Positions 37,664-46,731 of a stretch of 64,000 nt of DNA are shown piece after piece. The translations under genes and the position numbers were made by a program. Numbering within the stretch: position 1 is the stretch's first letter; every line of letters starts with the position of its first letter. The stretch comes from Flavimaribacter sediminis (GTDB lineage Bacteria > Pseudomonadota > Alphaproteobacteria > Rhizobiales > Rhizobiaceae), in NCBI RefSeq assembly GCF_019492055.1, contig NZ_JAICBX010000002.1, forward strand, positions 558,001-622,000, written 5' to 3'. The notes under the pieces were generated by a model that did not search any database, was not told where the DNA came from, and saw only the letters and a program-made list of their open reading frames with translations.

Positions 37664-38448
37664 GGGCGCTGTTGACCATTGTCTCCGCGGCGCTGATCGC
37701 CGCGGGCTTGCTGGCTTCGCCGGCATCCGCCCAGTCGCGGACGCCGCGCCTTGATATCGGCATCTCAACCAACATCATTCCCATCACATCGGATTTCGCC
37801 GGAGAGGATCTGACTGTGTTTGGCGCGATAGACGGCGCCGACCCGGAATTGCTGCGCGCGGATTTCTACGATGTCGTCGTGACGCTCGAAGGGCCGTCAC
37901 TGGAATCCGTTGTCCGCAAGAAGGCCCGCGTCTTTGGCATCTGGATCAATCGCAGTTCGATGCGGTTTGAGCCGGCGCCCGTGTCCTATTCGCTGTCCAG
38001 CACATTGCCTATCGAATTGATCGCTGATTCCATCGAGCTCAGCGATCTCGGCATAGGCGTTCAGTATATCCGCCTCACGCCTACCGGAGCGATCGGAGAC
38101 GGTAGCGCCATCCCGGAATTCAAAAACGCGCTGTTGCGGCTGCGCACCGCCGATGGCCTATACCAGCGCGATCCAATCGGCGTGGAATATGTCAGCTCAA
38201 GCCTGTTTCGGGCGACGCTGCGGCTGCCGGCCAACGTGCCTGTCGGCGAACACAAGCTGAGGGCCTTCCTGTTTCAGGGCGGCAAATTCGTCATGGAGCG
38301 TGAACTGCCGCTCAGCGTCGTCAAAACCGGTGTGGAGCAGTTCATCTTCGAATACGCACACCAGCACAGCCTGATCTACGGCCTGTTCGCCGTGCTACTC
38401 GCGATGCTTACCGGCTGGCTGGGCAGCGTTCTATTCCGAAAGGACTAA
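37660..38448 (+). CDS. TIGR02186-type exported membrane protein
   Basis: 262 residues from the GTG at 37660, which overlaps the TSUP stop; the longer frame from 37123 is an artefact. A signal peptide is present (LLTIVSAALIAAGLLASPAS, then AQ). The mature region is beta-rich, with LDIGISTNIIPITSDFAGED and FGAIDGAD, and the C-terminus has a membrane anchor (LIYGLFAVLLAMLTGWLGSV). This matches the conserved hypothetical family TIGR02186, found next to TSUP transporters; its biochemical role is unknown. It may be a periplasmic partner of the transporter. Confidence 0.85.
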   Translation: MRALLTIVSAALIAAGLLASPASAQSRTPRLDIGISTNIIPITSDFAGEDLTVFGAIDGADPELLRADFYDVVVTLEGPSLESVVRKKARVFGIWINRSSMRFEPAPVSYSLSSTLPIELIADSIELSDLGIGVQYIRLTPTGAIGDGSAIPEFKNALLRLRTADGLYQRDPIGVEYVSSSLFRATLRLPANVPVGEHKLRAFLFQGGKFVMERELPLSVVKTGVEQFIFEYAHQHSLIYGLFAVLLAMLTGWLGSVLFRKD

Positions 38449-38452
38449 AGCC

Positions 38453-39184
38453 TCAGGCGACCAGTCTGGAAAAGGGCACTGAATAGACACGGTCGCGACC
38501 GAGCAGATGCGCCGTAAGGCGTTGCTGATCGAAGAGCCGGTTCAGCGCCGGATGCTTAAGACTGAGCCCGCCGGTCATGACGCCAAACGCAGGCATGACC
38601 AGCCGCTCGCCGTCGCCTGCGAAACAGGCCCGCCGAACCCCCTTGCCCTGCCGCACAACACGCGCCGCCGGATGCAGATGCCCGGCAATCTCGCCAACGG
38701 CGTCGGCGCGATCCGCAGCTGGCTCGTGCCGGAAAACGAGACCGTCGCAATAGAGCTCTTCCGCGCAATCGCCCGGAAGCCCTGAAGGTCGGTCCGGATC
38801 GTGATTGCCGGCAATCCAGTACCAGTCGCGTCCCTTCATCATGTCTTTGAGCCGCTCAGCATCGCCCTCGTTGAGGTTGGCCGCCCCTTCCTTGTCATGG
38901 AAACTGTCTCCGAGGCTGATCACACAGCCAGGTCGGTAACGGTCGATGACCGAGGCGAGCAGTTTCAGGGTCAGCGCCGTATCGTAGGGCGGAAGCAACA
39001 TGCCCCTTCGCGCAAACGCCGCCGATTTTTCCAGATGCAAGTCGGAGACAACCAGCATGCCGCTGTCAGGCAGCCACAATGCGCCCAGCGGGTCACAAAT
39101 GGCGCTTATTCCCGATGTCACGATCTGCGTCATGCGGACGGTCTCGCTCAGGTTTGCTTCGACCGCCATTGTAACCCGGTTCAT
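38453..39184 (-). CDS. pdeM: Ligase-associated DNA damage response endonuclease PdeM
   Basis: 243 residues. The metallophosphoesterase motifs are in order: VSDLHLEKSAAFARRG, LGDSFHD, WIAGNHDPD and AGHLHPAARV. The family is named for its clustering with a DNA ligase, an exonuclease and an Lhr-like helicase, and is thought to act in DNA repair. Here only the helicase partner is adjacent, 18 bases upstream on the same strand. The start is placed at 39184; later Met codons at MAVEAN or MTQIVT are possible. Confidence 0.88.
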   Translation of the reverse strand: MNRVTMAVEANLSETVRMTQIVTSGISAICDPLGALWLPDSGMLVVSDLHLEKSAAFARRGMLLPPYDTALTLKLLASVIDRYRPGCVISLGDSFHDKEGAANLNEGDAERLKDMMKGRDWYWIAGNHDPDRPSGLPGDCAEELYCDGLVFRHEPAADRADAVGEIAGHLHPAARVVRQGKGVRRACFAGDGERLVMPAFGVMTGGLSLKHPALNRLFDQQRLTAHLLGRDRVYSVPFSRLVA

Positions 39185-39202
39185 GCTCCGGAGCCGCCTC
39201 CA

Positions 39203-41746
39203 TCATTCAACGCCGCCCATGGCTTCCGCGATGATTTCGTCCGCGGCTTGCGCAAGTATGTCGTCATGGGCTTCTCCCACCACAGGCTCGCGGCCTATTT
39301 CCAGCATCACCGGAACTGCAAGCGGCGAAATCTGCTGAAGCCTTTTCAACATGATTCGGCCCTTGATGCGCAACAGCATATCGGCGAGCCGGCGGATATC
39401 GAGCAGGCCGGCGGCAGCGTCGGCCCGCGTCGCCTGGAGCAAAATATGGTCGGGTTCGTGACTACGCAGCACATCGTAGATAAGATCCGCCGACACCGTG
39501 ACCTGGCGGCCGGTCTTTTCCTTTCCTGGATGTCGACGCTCGATCAACCCGGCAATCACAGCGCAGTTTCGGAAGGTTCTTTTGAGCATCCAGGATTCGG
39601 CGAGCCAGGCTTCCAGATCGTCTCCCAGCATATCCTCGTCGAACAGGTTTTCCATCGAGAGCTCGCCGCTCTCGAACATCTGCCCCATGTCGCGAAGGCC
39701 CCAGATCGCCATCGAATAGTCGGTCGCGACAAAACCGAGCGGGCGCGCGCGGGCGCGCTCAAGGCGCCTCGTCAGAAGCATGCCCAGCGTCTGGTGGGCC
39801 AGGCGCCCTTCGAATGGATAGGTCACCATGTAGAAGCGGTTTTCATGCGGAAAGGTTTCGATCAGAAGCTGCTCTCGCGACGGAATAACCGATTTCTCCT
39901 TCTGGATTTTCAGCCAGTCGCGCACTTGCGGCGGTAGTTCGTTCCATCGTTCTGGGCTTGCCAGCATGCCGCGAACCTGTTCGGCAAGATAGGTTGAAAG
40001 TGGAAACTTGCCGCCGGCATAGGCGGGTATCTTTGGATTGCCTTGGCCGCCTTTAGAGACGATGCATTCGTTCTCGCGAATCCCCTCGAAGCGCAGGACC
40101 TTGCCGGCAAACAGAAATGTGTCGCCGGGCGCGAGCATCTCGACAAAGTATTCCTCGATCTTGCCGAGCACCGGCCCACCGCGCACATTGGCGCCACGGC
40201 CGCGCTGGCGCGTCAGCCTAACCGTCAGCTCCGCCGCCTCGATGATAGTTCCGATGTTCAGACGGTATTGCTGTGCGATTTGTGGATTGCTCACCCGCCA
40301 CAGCCCGTCGGCGCGTTTGCGGATTCGGGCATAGCGCTCATAGGTCTTCAGCGCGTATCCGCCGGTCGCGACAAACTCGACGACCCGGTCGAATTGGGAG
40401 CGCGGGAGCGCTGAATAGGGGAATGCGGAGACAATTTCCCGGTAGAGATCTTCTGCGTCGAAAGGGGCGGCGCAGGCCATGCCGAGGACATGCTGGGCCA
40501 GTACGTCCAGAGTTCCCTCGCCAATCGGCGGCGTATCCTGGGCGCCGAGATAATTGGCGTCGAGCGCGGCCTGGCACTCCATCACTTCGAAGCGGTTCGC
40601 CGGCACCAGCAGGGCGCGGCTCGGCTCGTCCATGCGGTGGTTCGACCGGCCGATGCGCTGGGCGAGCCGGCTGGCGCCTTTGGGCGCGCCCACATGAACG
40701 ACAAGATCGACGTCGCCCCAGTCGATGCCGAGATCGAGCGTCGAGGTTGCGACAACGGCGCGCAGTCTGTTGTCGGCCATCGCCGCTTCGACGCGCCGCC
40801 TCTGGCTTGCATCGAGCGATCCGTGATGTAGCGCGATCGGCAGGTTGTCCTCGTTGATGCGCCAGAGTTCCTGAAACAGCAACTCGGCCTGGCTGCGCGT
40901 ATTGACGAACAACAGTGTGGTGGCGTGTCGGCAGATCGCCTCGTAGACTTCCGGCATGGCGTAGCGGGCCGAATGGCCAGACCAGGGCACCCGGTCGCGG
41001 CTGTCGAGAATGGTGATTTCCGGCTTTGCGCCGCCTTCCACGACGATACGCTCCGAAAGCAGTGGAGCTTTGTCTTGTTCCTGCGGCATCAGCCAGGCCT
41101 GCAGGGCTTGCGGGTCGGCCACCGTCGCCGACAGGCCGATTGTCTGAAGGCGCGGACACATCGCCCTCAGCCGGGCAATCCCCAGAGACAACAGGTGCCC
41201 GCGCTTGGAAATGACCAGCGAGTGCAGTTCGTCGAGCACGATGTAGCGCAGCCCCTTGAAGAACCGTTCGGCGTCGCCGCTGGCGATCAGCAAGGCAAGT
41301 TGTTCGGGCGTCGTCAGAAGGATGTCCGGCGGATTGAGTTTCTGGCGCTGCCGTTTGGACTGCGGAGTGTCGCCGGTTCGGGTCTCGACGTTTATTGGCA
41401 AGTCCATTTCGCGGATCGGCGTTGCAAGATTACGCTCGATGTCCACGGCGAGCGCCTTCAGCGGCGAAATGTAGAGTGTGTGGATACCGCGGTCCACCGT
41501 CGAGCCGGGCTGACGGCGCACCCGGCCGCGACGGGTAAGATCCGCCAGCGCCGGCAGGAATCCGGCAAGCGTCTTGCCCGCGCCTGTGGGCGCAATAAGC
41601 AAGGCCGAGCGTCCCTTTTCCGCAAGAGCGAGCAAATCAAGCTGATGGGCGCGCGGACGCCACTTTCTGGCCCGGAACCAGTCTGTAAAGACGGCGGGCA
41701 GAATTTCGGAAGAGACCGGTTCGGCGCTGATGGAATCGCGTGTCAC
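39203..41746 (-). CDS. Ligase-associated DEXH-box helicase (Lhr-like)
   Basis: 847 residues from a GTG at 41746 (reads VTRDSISAEPVSSEI); a TTG 42 bases upstream is an alternative. Helicase motifs are present: LIAPTGAGKTLAGFLPALAD (Walker A), YIVLDELHSLVISKRGHLLS (DELH box) and IGRSNHRMDEPSRALLVPAN (motif VI). The C-terminal Lhr-type winged-helix region follows. Members are 3'-5' DNA helicases linked to a LigD or LigB repair module, and acting with PdeM is typical. The ligase and exonuclease are not within this window. Confidence 0.9.
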   Translation of the reverse strand: MTRDSISAEPVSSEILPAVFTDWFRARKWRPRAHQLDLLALAEKGRSALLIAPTGAGKTLAGFLPALADLTRRGRVRRQPGSTVDRGIHTLYISPLKALAVDIERNLATPIREMDLPINVETRTGDTPQSKRQRQKLNPPDILLTTPEQLALLIASGDAERFFKGLRYIVLDELHSLVISKRGHLLSLGIARLRAMCPRLQTIGLSATVADPQALQAWLMPQEQDKAPLLSERIVVEGGAKPEITILDSRDRVPWSGHSARYAMPEVYEAICRHATTLLFVNTRSQAELLFQELWRINEDNLPIALHHGSLDASQRRRVEAAMADNRLRAVVATSTLDLGIDWGDVDLVVHVGAPKGASRLAQRIGRSNHRMDEPSRALLVPANRFEVMECQAALDANYLGAQDTPPIGEGTLDVLAQHVLGMACAAPFDAEDLYREIVSAFPYSALPRSQFDRVVEFVATGGYALKTYERYARIRKRADGLWRVSNPQIAQQYRLNIGTIIEAAELTVRLTRQRGRGANVRGGPVLGKIEEYFVEMLAPGDTFLFAGKVLRFEGIRENECIVSKGGQGNPKIPAYAGGKFPLSTYLAEQVRGMLASPERWNELPPQVRDWLKIQKEKSVIPSREQLLIETFPHENRFYMVTYPFEGRLAHQTLGMLLTRRLERARARPLGFVATDYSMAIWGLRDMGQMFESGELSMENLFDEDMLGDDLEAWLAESWMLKRTFRNCAVIAGLIERRHPGKEKTGRQVTVSADLIYDVLRSHEPDHILLQATRADAAAGLLDIRRLADMLLRIKGRIMLKRLQQISPLAVPVMLEIGREPVVGEAHDDILAQAADEIIAEAMGGVE

Positions 41747-41912
41747 GGAAGAAAACCTAGTGCAGAATTTGCGGCGGTAAAACAGCAATAGCCGAACGAC
41801 GTCATTATCCGGTTGATTGTCCGGTCCATGCTCGATATCGGGAGAGACGAGTTGAAAGCGTCACAGCGGATCACTACTGTCTGGGCGTTGCCGGAACACG
41901 GAGAGTCGTCAC

Positions 41913-42182
41913 ATGTCGAGCAGATTGAACCGCTTCCTGGGGGATTCACCCGGTCGTACGGTCGTAAAGCTCCTGGTGATTTCCCTGATTGTCGGCGCGG
42001 TGATGAGCGCCTTCAACTGGTACCCGATCGATATTCTTCATGCGATCCGTGATTTCCTCGTCAATCTCTGGAATCTTGGCTTTGACGCCCTTGGCCGCTT
42101 CGGCGACTATCTCATTCTCGGAGCCGTGGTCGTCATCCCCGTGTTCCTGATCCTGCGCATTCTGAGTTACCGCAACAGTTAA
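41913..42182 (+). CDS. DUF6460 small membrane protein
   Basis: 89 residues with two hydrophobic segments (VVKLLVISLIVGAVMSAFNW and YLILGAVVVIPVFLILRILS). The N-terminal MSSRLNRFLGDSPGRTVVKL matches a conserved alphaproteobacterial family. GGAGA lies upstream of the ATG. The function is unknown. It precedes the MATE gene by 15 bases and may share its transcript. Confidence 0.8.
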   Translation: MSSRLNRFLGDSPGRTVVKLLVISLIVGAVMSAFNWYPIDILHAIRDFLVNLWNLGFDALGRFGDYLILGAVVVIPVFLILRILSYRNS

Positions 42183-42197
42183 CCAGAGGCCGGCGTG

Positions 42198-43565
42198 ATG
42201 ACAGAAGCGCTAGCGGACGCCGCCCGATCCGCGGCGGGACAGGTCGTCAGGCCGTTTTCGGTAACCCATCGCATGGTTCTCGCCATCGCTGTTCCGATGA
42301 CGCTCGCCTATCTGACGACACCACTTCTGGGCATCGTCGATATGGCCGTCATCGGCCAGCTCGGGCAGGCTGAACTGATCGGCGGACTGGCGATCGGCGC
42401 CATCATCTTCGACGTCGTCTACACCACTTTCAACTTCCTGCGCGCCTCGACCACAGGCCTCGTCGCCCAGGCGTTTGGCAGAGATGACGCGCGCGAGGAA
42501 CAGGCGGTCTTCTGGCGTTCGATGCTGACCGGACTGATCTGCGGTTTCGCTTTGCTGATCCTGTCTCCAATGATCCTGCTTGTCGGCATGTGGCTGATGG
42601 CGCCTGGCCCCGGCGTGGCGGAAGCCGCGCGCACCTATTTCACGATTCGCATCCTGTCGGCTCCGGTCGGTCTTGCCAATTATTCGGTCCTTGGCTTCGT
42701 CCTCGGACGCGGCGAGGCCATCACAGGCCTCCTGCTCCAGATGCTGATCAACGGCGTCAACATTTCCCTGTCTATCTGGCTCGGCCTCATTCTCGAATGG
42801 GGCATTGTGGGCGTCGCCTGGGCCACCGTTGTTGGAGAATTCGTCGGACTTGTCGCCGGTTTCACTTATGTTTGGCTGCGGTTCGATCGCGCCAAGGCGC
42901 CCTCCTGGCGGACAATCGCCGACCTGCCGTCAGTGATGAAACTGATGGCGTTGAACCGGGACATCATGATCCGCTCGCTTGCACTGCTGATCGCCTTCGC
43001 CCTGTTCGTGCGCCAGGGCGCCCAGTTCGGCGCCGTCACACTTGCCGCCAATGCGGTGCTGATGAATTTTTTCATGGTCGCCGGCTATTATCTCGACGGC
43101 TTCGCCACGGCGGCGGAGCAGCTCGCCGGGCGTGCGGTCGGCGCCAATTACAGGCCGGCATTCGACCGCGCGGTAACGCTCTCGACGATCTGGGGATTTG
43201 GGCTCGCAGCCCTCACCACGGCCTTTTTTCTGCTTTTCGGAACCAATGTCGTGGAGTTGATGACGACGGCGCAAGACGTGCGCGCAGCGACTGAGGATTA
43301 TCTCGTCTGGGCGTCCTTCACGGCACTTGCCGGCGTCCTCGCCTTCACCATGGACGGGGTGTTTATCGGCGCCACCTGGTCGCGGGACATGCGCAACATG
43401 ATGCTTCTGTCGATTATCATCTATGTCGCCTGCCTGTGGACGCTGACGCCCCTCTTCGGCAATCACGGCCTGTGGATATCGCTGCTGATCTTCCTGGGCA
43501 TTCGCGGCATCAGCCTCTACCTGCTGGTCGGAACGCGGGCAAACGCGACGTTCCAGTCTAGCTGA
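42198..43565 (+). CDS. MATE-family multidrug/metabolite efflux transporter
   Basis: 455 residues from the ATG at 42198; a GTG immediately upstream is also possible. About 12 membrane segments and the family layout (VPMTLAYLTTPLLGIVDMAV; VGLANYSVLGFVLGRGEAIT; AVLMNFFMVAGYYLDGFATA) point to the DinF-like branch of MATE. It exports cationic compounds by sodium or proton antiport; the substrate is unknown. Its 3' end overlaps the convergent CDF gene by 8 bases. Confidence 0.92.
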   Translation: MTEALADAARSAAGQVVRPFSVTHRMVLAIAVPMTLAYLTTPLLGIVDMAVIGQLGQAELIGGLAIGAIIFDVVYTTFNFLRASTTGLVAQAFGRDDAREEQAVFWRSMLTGLICGFALLILSPMILLVGMWLMAPGPGVAEAARTYFTIRILSAPVGLANYSVLGFVLGRGEAITGLLLQMLINGVNISLSIWLGLILEWGIVGVAWATVVGEFVGLVAGFTYVWLRFDRAKAPSWRTIADLPSVMKLMALNRDIMIRSLALLIAFALFVRQGAQFGAVTLAANAVLMNFFMVAGYYLDGFATAAEQLAGRAVGANYRPAFDRAVTLSTIWGFGLAALTTAFFLLFGTNVVELMTTAQDVRAATEDYLVWASFTALAGVLAFTMDGVFIGATWSRDMRNMMLLSIIIYVACLWTLTPLFGNHGLWISLLIFLGIRGISLYLLVGTRANATFQSS

Positions 43566-44454
43566 TTGCGATGCCCTCGTCCTTGAGCTTGTGGTCGGGC
43601 TCGACATGAATGATCGTCCGGGCGTTCGGAATCGCCTTGCGCAACTCCGCCTCGATATGATCGCAGATCTGGTGCGACCGCGAGACCGACATCGATCCCT
43701 CGACGACCAGGTGAAATTCGATGAACGTCACAGGTCCCGCCATCCGGGTGCGGATGTCATGCGCTTCCATCGCGCCAGTCGCATTGGCCAGGATGATTTT
43801 TTCGATCAGCGCCGACTCTTTCGAATCGACAGAGACATCCATCAAGCCGTTCACGGATGACGAGATCACGCGCCAGCCTTCCCACAGAACATTTGCGCCC
43901 ACGATGAACGCCATGAGGGCGTCAAGAATGATCCAACCGGTCGCAAGGGTGACCAGAAGACCGAAGAGCACGCCGACGGAGGTGATGACGTCGGCGTAGA
44001 TGTGGCGTCCGTCGGCGGTCAGAGCCGGTGATTTTTCCCGGCGGCCGACCTTGATCAGAATAAAGGCCCATACCGCGTTGATGGACGCGGCAACGGCGTT
44101 GACCATCATGCCCGGTCCCGGATCGGCAAGGGCATGCTCGCGACCCAGCGCCATCCAGGCTTCGCGGAAAATAAGAAGCGCCGCCAGCACAATGAGCACG
44201 CCCTCGAACACCGCCGAGAAATACTCCGCCTTGTGGTGTCCGAACTGATGCGTGTCGTCGGCCGGTTTCTGACTCATGCGGATCGCGAACCAGGCGATGA
44301 GCGCAGCGATCACATTGACGATCGATTCAAGCGCGTCCGAATAAAGCGCGACCGATCCGCTCAACTCCCAGGCCACGAATTTGATGCCCATCACCGCGAT
44401 GGAGACCGCAATGGACGCGGCGGCAAGTCTTGAGACGAGGCGCGGGTTGGACAT
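43558..44454 (-). CDS. Cation diffusion facilitator (CDF) metal efflux transporter
   Basis: 298 residues: six membrane segments followed by a C-terminal cytoplasmic domain (IEFHLVVEGSMSVSRSHQIC). Metal-site candidates are in SDALESIVNV and in HQFGHHKAEYFSAVFEG, typical of zinc/cobalt/iron exporters. It exports divalent metal out of the cytoplasm; the ion cannot be fixed from sequence. The 5' side shares the 358-base gap with rtcB2. Confidence 0.93.
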   Translation of the reverse strand: MSNPRLVSRLAAASIAVSIAVMGIKFVAWELSGSVALYSDALESIVNVIAALIAWFAIRMSQKPADDTHQFGHHKAEYFSAVFEGVLIVLAALLIFREAWMALGREHALADPGPGMMVNAVAASINAVWAFILIKVGRREKSPALTADGRHIYADVITSVGVLFGLLVTLATGWIILDALMAFIVGANVLWEGWRVISSSVNGLMDVSVDSKESALIEKIILANATGAMEAHDIRTRMAGPVTFIEFHLVVEGSMSVSRSHQICDHIEAELRKAIPNARTIIHVEPDHKLKDEGIAIS

Positions 44455-44812
44455 GGGCGTTTGCGGACTGTTACGGGCGGACTGTTGATGTCGGCGATCT
44501 TGCGCCGCGCAATACGCGAAAACGGCGCAGAAAGCAAAACACTCCTGTTGCAGCAGCGCAACAGTGGCGAGGCATTGGCCTTGGGAGACGCAACTTTGGC
44601 TTGAACAGACAGGATATCGTTTCTAAGTGTCCGTCGCCGATGGCGTCATAGCCATCGAAAACTGTTGCAAACGGGAAACCGGACATGTCGAACATCGTCC
44701 GCTTGTCCACAGAGGCAAGCCCCCTGCGCTGAAGCCGTCTTTGCGGTGGAGCCGGGTTTGAAGGAACGGGGCCGCGCGCCCTGGCAATTCTACTCGTGCA
44801 ACAGGTACTATC
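44455..44812. other. Divergent control region between the CDF transporter and rtcB2
   Basis: The 358 bases hold no convincing gene. The main element is the inverted repeat at 44545-44564. Similar CTGTTGCA-like half-sites recur at 44662-44669 (same orientation) and 44797-44804 (inverted), so one regulator could bind several times across the region. No sigma-54 promoter of correct spacing was found. Confidence 0.45.
44545..44564. promoter_or_regulatory. Inverted repeat, candidate operator for CDF and/or rtcB2
   Basis: Arms CTGTTGC and GCAACAG are perfect inverted repeats with a 6-base spacer. Two more half-sites with CTGTTGCA/TGCAACAG occur at 44662-44669 and 44797-44804. The latter is 9 bases before the rtcB2 ATG. 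Confidence 0.4.
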
Positions 44813-46000
44813 ATGGGCAATCCTGAAAGGGATGGCGCGCCTGCCGAAACGGCGGCGTCCATTCATGAATTCTACACTGCAAGCTCTTGGATCGAGGGTG
44901 CGGCTACAGAACAGCTGCGACAAGTCGCAAACCTTCCGGGAGTTCGGCAGATCGCCGCCTTTCCCGATCTGCATCCCGGGACCTTCGGACCGATCGGATG
45001 CGCGGTGCTTTCCGAGAGGCTTTATCCGCAGTTGATCGGAAACGACATTGGCTGCGGCATGTCACTTTTTGCACTCGATCTGCCGAGAAGCAAACTGCGC
45101 CTCGACAGGGCGGCGCAAAAGCTGAGGGTTCTAGAAAGCGCCTGGTCAGGCAACGCTGCCGGCTATCTGGCGGAAGCTGGCCTGCCGTCGGACGCCTTCT
45201 CGGAAGCGATCGGTTCGATCGGCGGCGGCAATCATTTCTGCGAGCTTCAGGTGATCGAGGAGATCACGGATGACGCGGCGTCGGGGCATGACCTGGCGCC
45301 CCAGACGCTGCTGCTGTTCGTCCACTCGGGATCGCGTGGTTTCGGAACGCATGTGTTCCGGTCGGTCGTGGAACGTTTCGCAGACGGTCTGGAGCAAGGG
45401 TCGACCGCCGCAAACCGCTATCTCGATGATCACGACAGGGCCGTGGCATGGGCGTCGCTCAACCGGCGGATTATCGCACTACGGGCGGCGGTGGCGCTAA
45501 GGGCGGACATCCGGACGGTCGTCGACAGTCCCCACAATGTGGTGGAGCGGCAGGGCGATCTCTTCCTTCATCGCAAGGGGGCGGCGGTCGCAACGACGCC
45601 GCTCGTTCCGTTGGCGGGTTCGCGGGACAGCCTCAGTTTCCTGCTGAAGCCAACCGGGTGTAAGCCGGAAGCGCTTGCCTCGCTCTCCCACGGTTCAGGC
45701 CGGAAATACGACAGGAAGTCAATGCTGGGCCGGGTCGGAAGCACCCGCTCGGACCGTGAACGGCTTTTGCGGACTTCCTTCGGCGGCCGCGTGATTTGCG
45801 ACGACCGTCAGTTACTTATCGAGGAAGCGCCGGACGCCTACAAGAATTCGGCCCATGTTTGCGATGATCTGGTGTCGCATGGTCTCGCGACGTGCGTCGC
45901 CTCCCTGCAGCCTCTGATTACGTTCAAGAAGGCTACGGAGCCGGAAGGAACGGAATCCTGGAAAAGACAGAGAAAAGATCATGGGAGGAAATGGCGATGA
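44813..46000 (+). CDS. rtcB2: RtcB-family RNA ligase paired with PrfH (RtcB2 type)
   Basis: 395 residues. The RtcB metal ligands can be placed: Asp78 and Cys81 ([10 protein letters not shown]), His141 ([10 protein letters not shown]), His171 (VHSGSRGFG), His241 (SPHNVVER), and the guanylylation His293 ([11 protein letters not shown]). All are intact. RtcB joins 3'-phosphate (or 2',3'-cyclic phosphate) RNA ends to 5'-OH ends with GTP and manganese. Its stop overlaps the prfH start by four bases (ATGA), so the two are coupled. RtcB2 next to PrfH is reported to re-seal 16S rRNA cut in the decoding centre by colicin-like nucleases (knowledge from the literature, not visible here). It is shorter than housekeeping RtcB (~400-480), as expected for this clade. 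Confidence 0.93.
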   Translation: MGNPERDGAPAETAASIHEFYTASSWIEGAATEQLRQVANLPGVRQIAAFPDLHPGTFGPIGCAVLSERLYPQLIGNDIGCGMSLFALDLPRSKLRLDRAAQKLRVLESAWSGNAAGYLAEAGLPSDAFSEAIGSIGGGNHFCELQVIEEITDDAASGHDLAPQTLLLFVHSGSRGFGTHVFRSVVERFADGLEQGSTAANRYLDDHDRAVAWASLNRRIIALRAAVALRADIRTVVDSPHNVVERQGDLFLHRKGAAVATTPLVPLAGSRDSLSFLLKPTGCKPEALASLSHGSGRKYDRKSMLGRVGSTRSDRERLLRTSFGGRVICDDRQLLIEEAPDAYKNSAHVCDDLVSHGLATCVASLQPLITFKKATEPEGTESWKRQRKDHGRKWR

Positions 46001-46635
46001 ATGCCGTTCCTTTGATCAGCCTGCTGGTCACCAGCGGAGACGGACCATCCGAATGCCGCCTTGCGGTCGCCCACGTCGTGCGGCGGATCGGTGTCGAAGC
46101 GAAAGCAGATGGCGTGACCTGCGCCATCGAGTTGCCCGACGGCGCGGATGTCCGGCATCCTCCCTCGGCGCTCGTGCAACTCAAAGGCCGCAAAGCCCGT
46201 GAATTCGCGAGCCGTTGGACGGGGACAATCCGCTGGACAGTCAAGAGCCCTTTTCGTCCACACCATAAGCGACGAAACTGGTTTGTTGGCGTCTCAACGC
46301 TCGACACAGGACCGGAGATCGCAACAGGTCTTCAAAGCGATGAAATCCGTTTTGAGACGTTTCGCGCCGGAGGACCGGGCGGTCAGCACCAGAATACGAC
46401 CGACAGCGCAGTCCGGGCGACACACGAGCCGACCGGCATATCCGTTGTCTCCCGCGACCAGCGTTCCCAGCACCGCAACCGCGAGGTTGCAGTCGAGCGA
46501 CTGAGCGCCAGACTCGCCCTGCGGGCATTGCACCGCAGCCAGCAGGCGGGCGCCAGCCGCAACCAGCGTCACAAGGAACTGGAGCGAGGCAATCCCGTCC
46601 GTTGCTTCAAGGGAGAAAGGTTCCAGGAGGTGTAG
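45997..46635 (+). CDS. prfH: Peptide chain release factor H
   Basis: 212 residues from the ATG at 45997, with GGGAGGAA 8 bases upstream; it overlaps the rtcB2 stop. The catalytic GGQ lies at residues 128-130 in [11 protein letters not shown]. There is no class I decoding (PxT/SPF) domain: the N-terminal half instead has a PrfH-type segment with [16 protein letters not shown]. It is thought to release peptides from ribosomes stalled by a damaged decoding centre so the subunit can be repaired by the RtcB2 partner. All features needed for that model are present in sequence. It is followed by a 96-base gap before the next gene. Confidence 0.95.
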   Translation: MNAVPLISLLVTSGDGPSECRLAVAHVVRRIGVEAKADGVTCAIELPDGADVRHPPSALVQLKGRKAREFASRWTGTIRWTVKSPFRPHHKRRNWFVGVSTLDTGPEIATGLQSDEIRFETFRAGGPGGQHQNTTDSAVRATHEPTGISVVSRDQRSQHRNREVAVERLSARLALRALHRSQQAGASRNQRHKELERGNPVRCFKGERFQEV

Positions 46636-46731
46636 CGCGCGCCCGCCTCTACCGGCGGTTTACTTTCTGGTTCAACGCCAATATCTCCATTTGGACGGAG
46701 CAACGCGTCCGGAAGCAAACAGGAGATTTCG

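Noticed and set aside
44780-44812. Possible sigma-54 promoter (TGGCA ... TGCAA) before rtcB2, since some rtcB genes use sigma-54
   Set aside because: The GG and GC doublets are 13 bases apart instead of 10, and the site lies only about 10-30 bases from the start codon.
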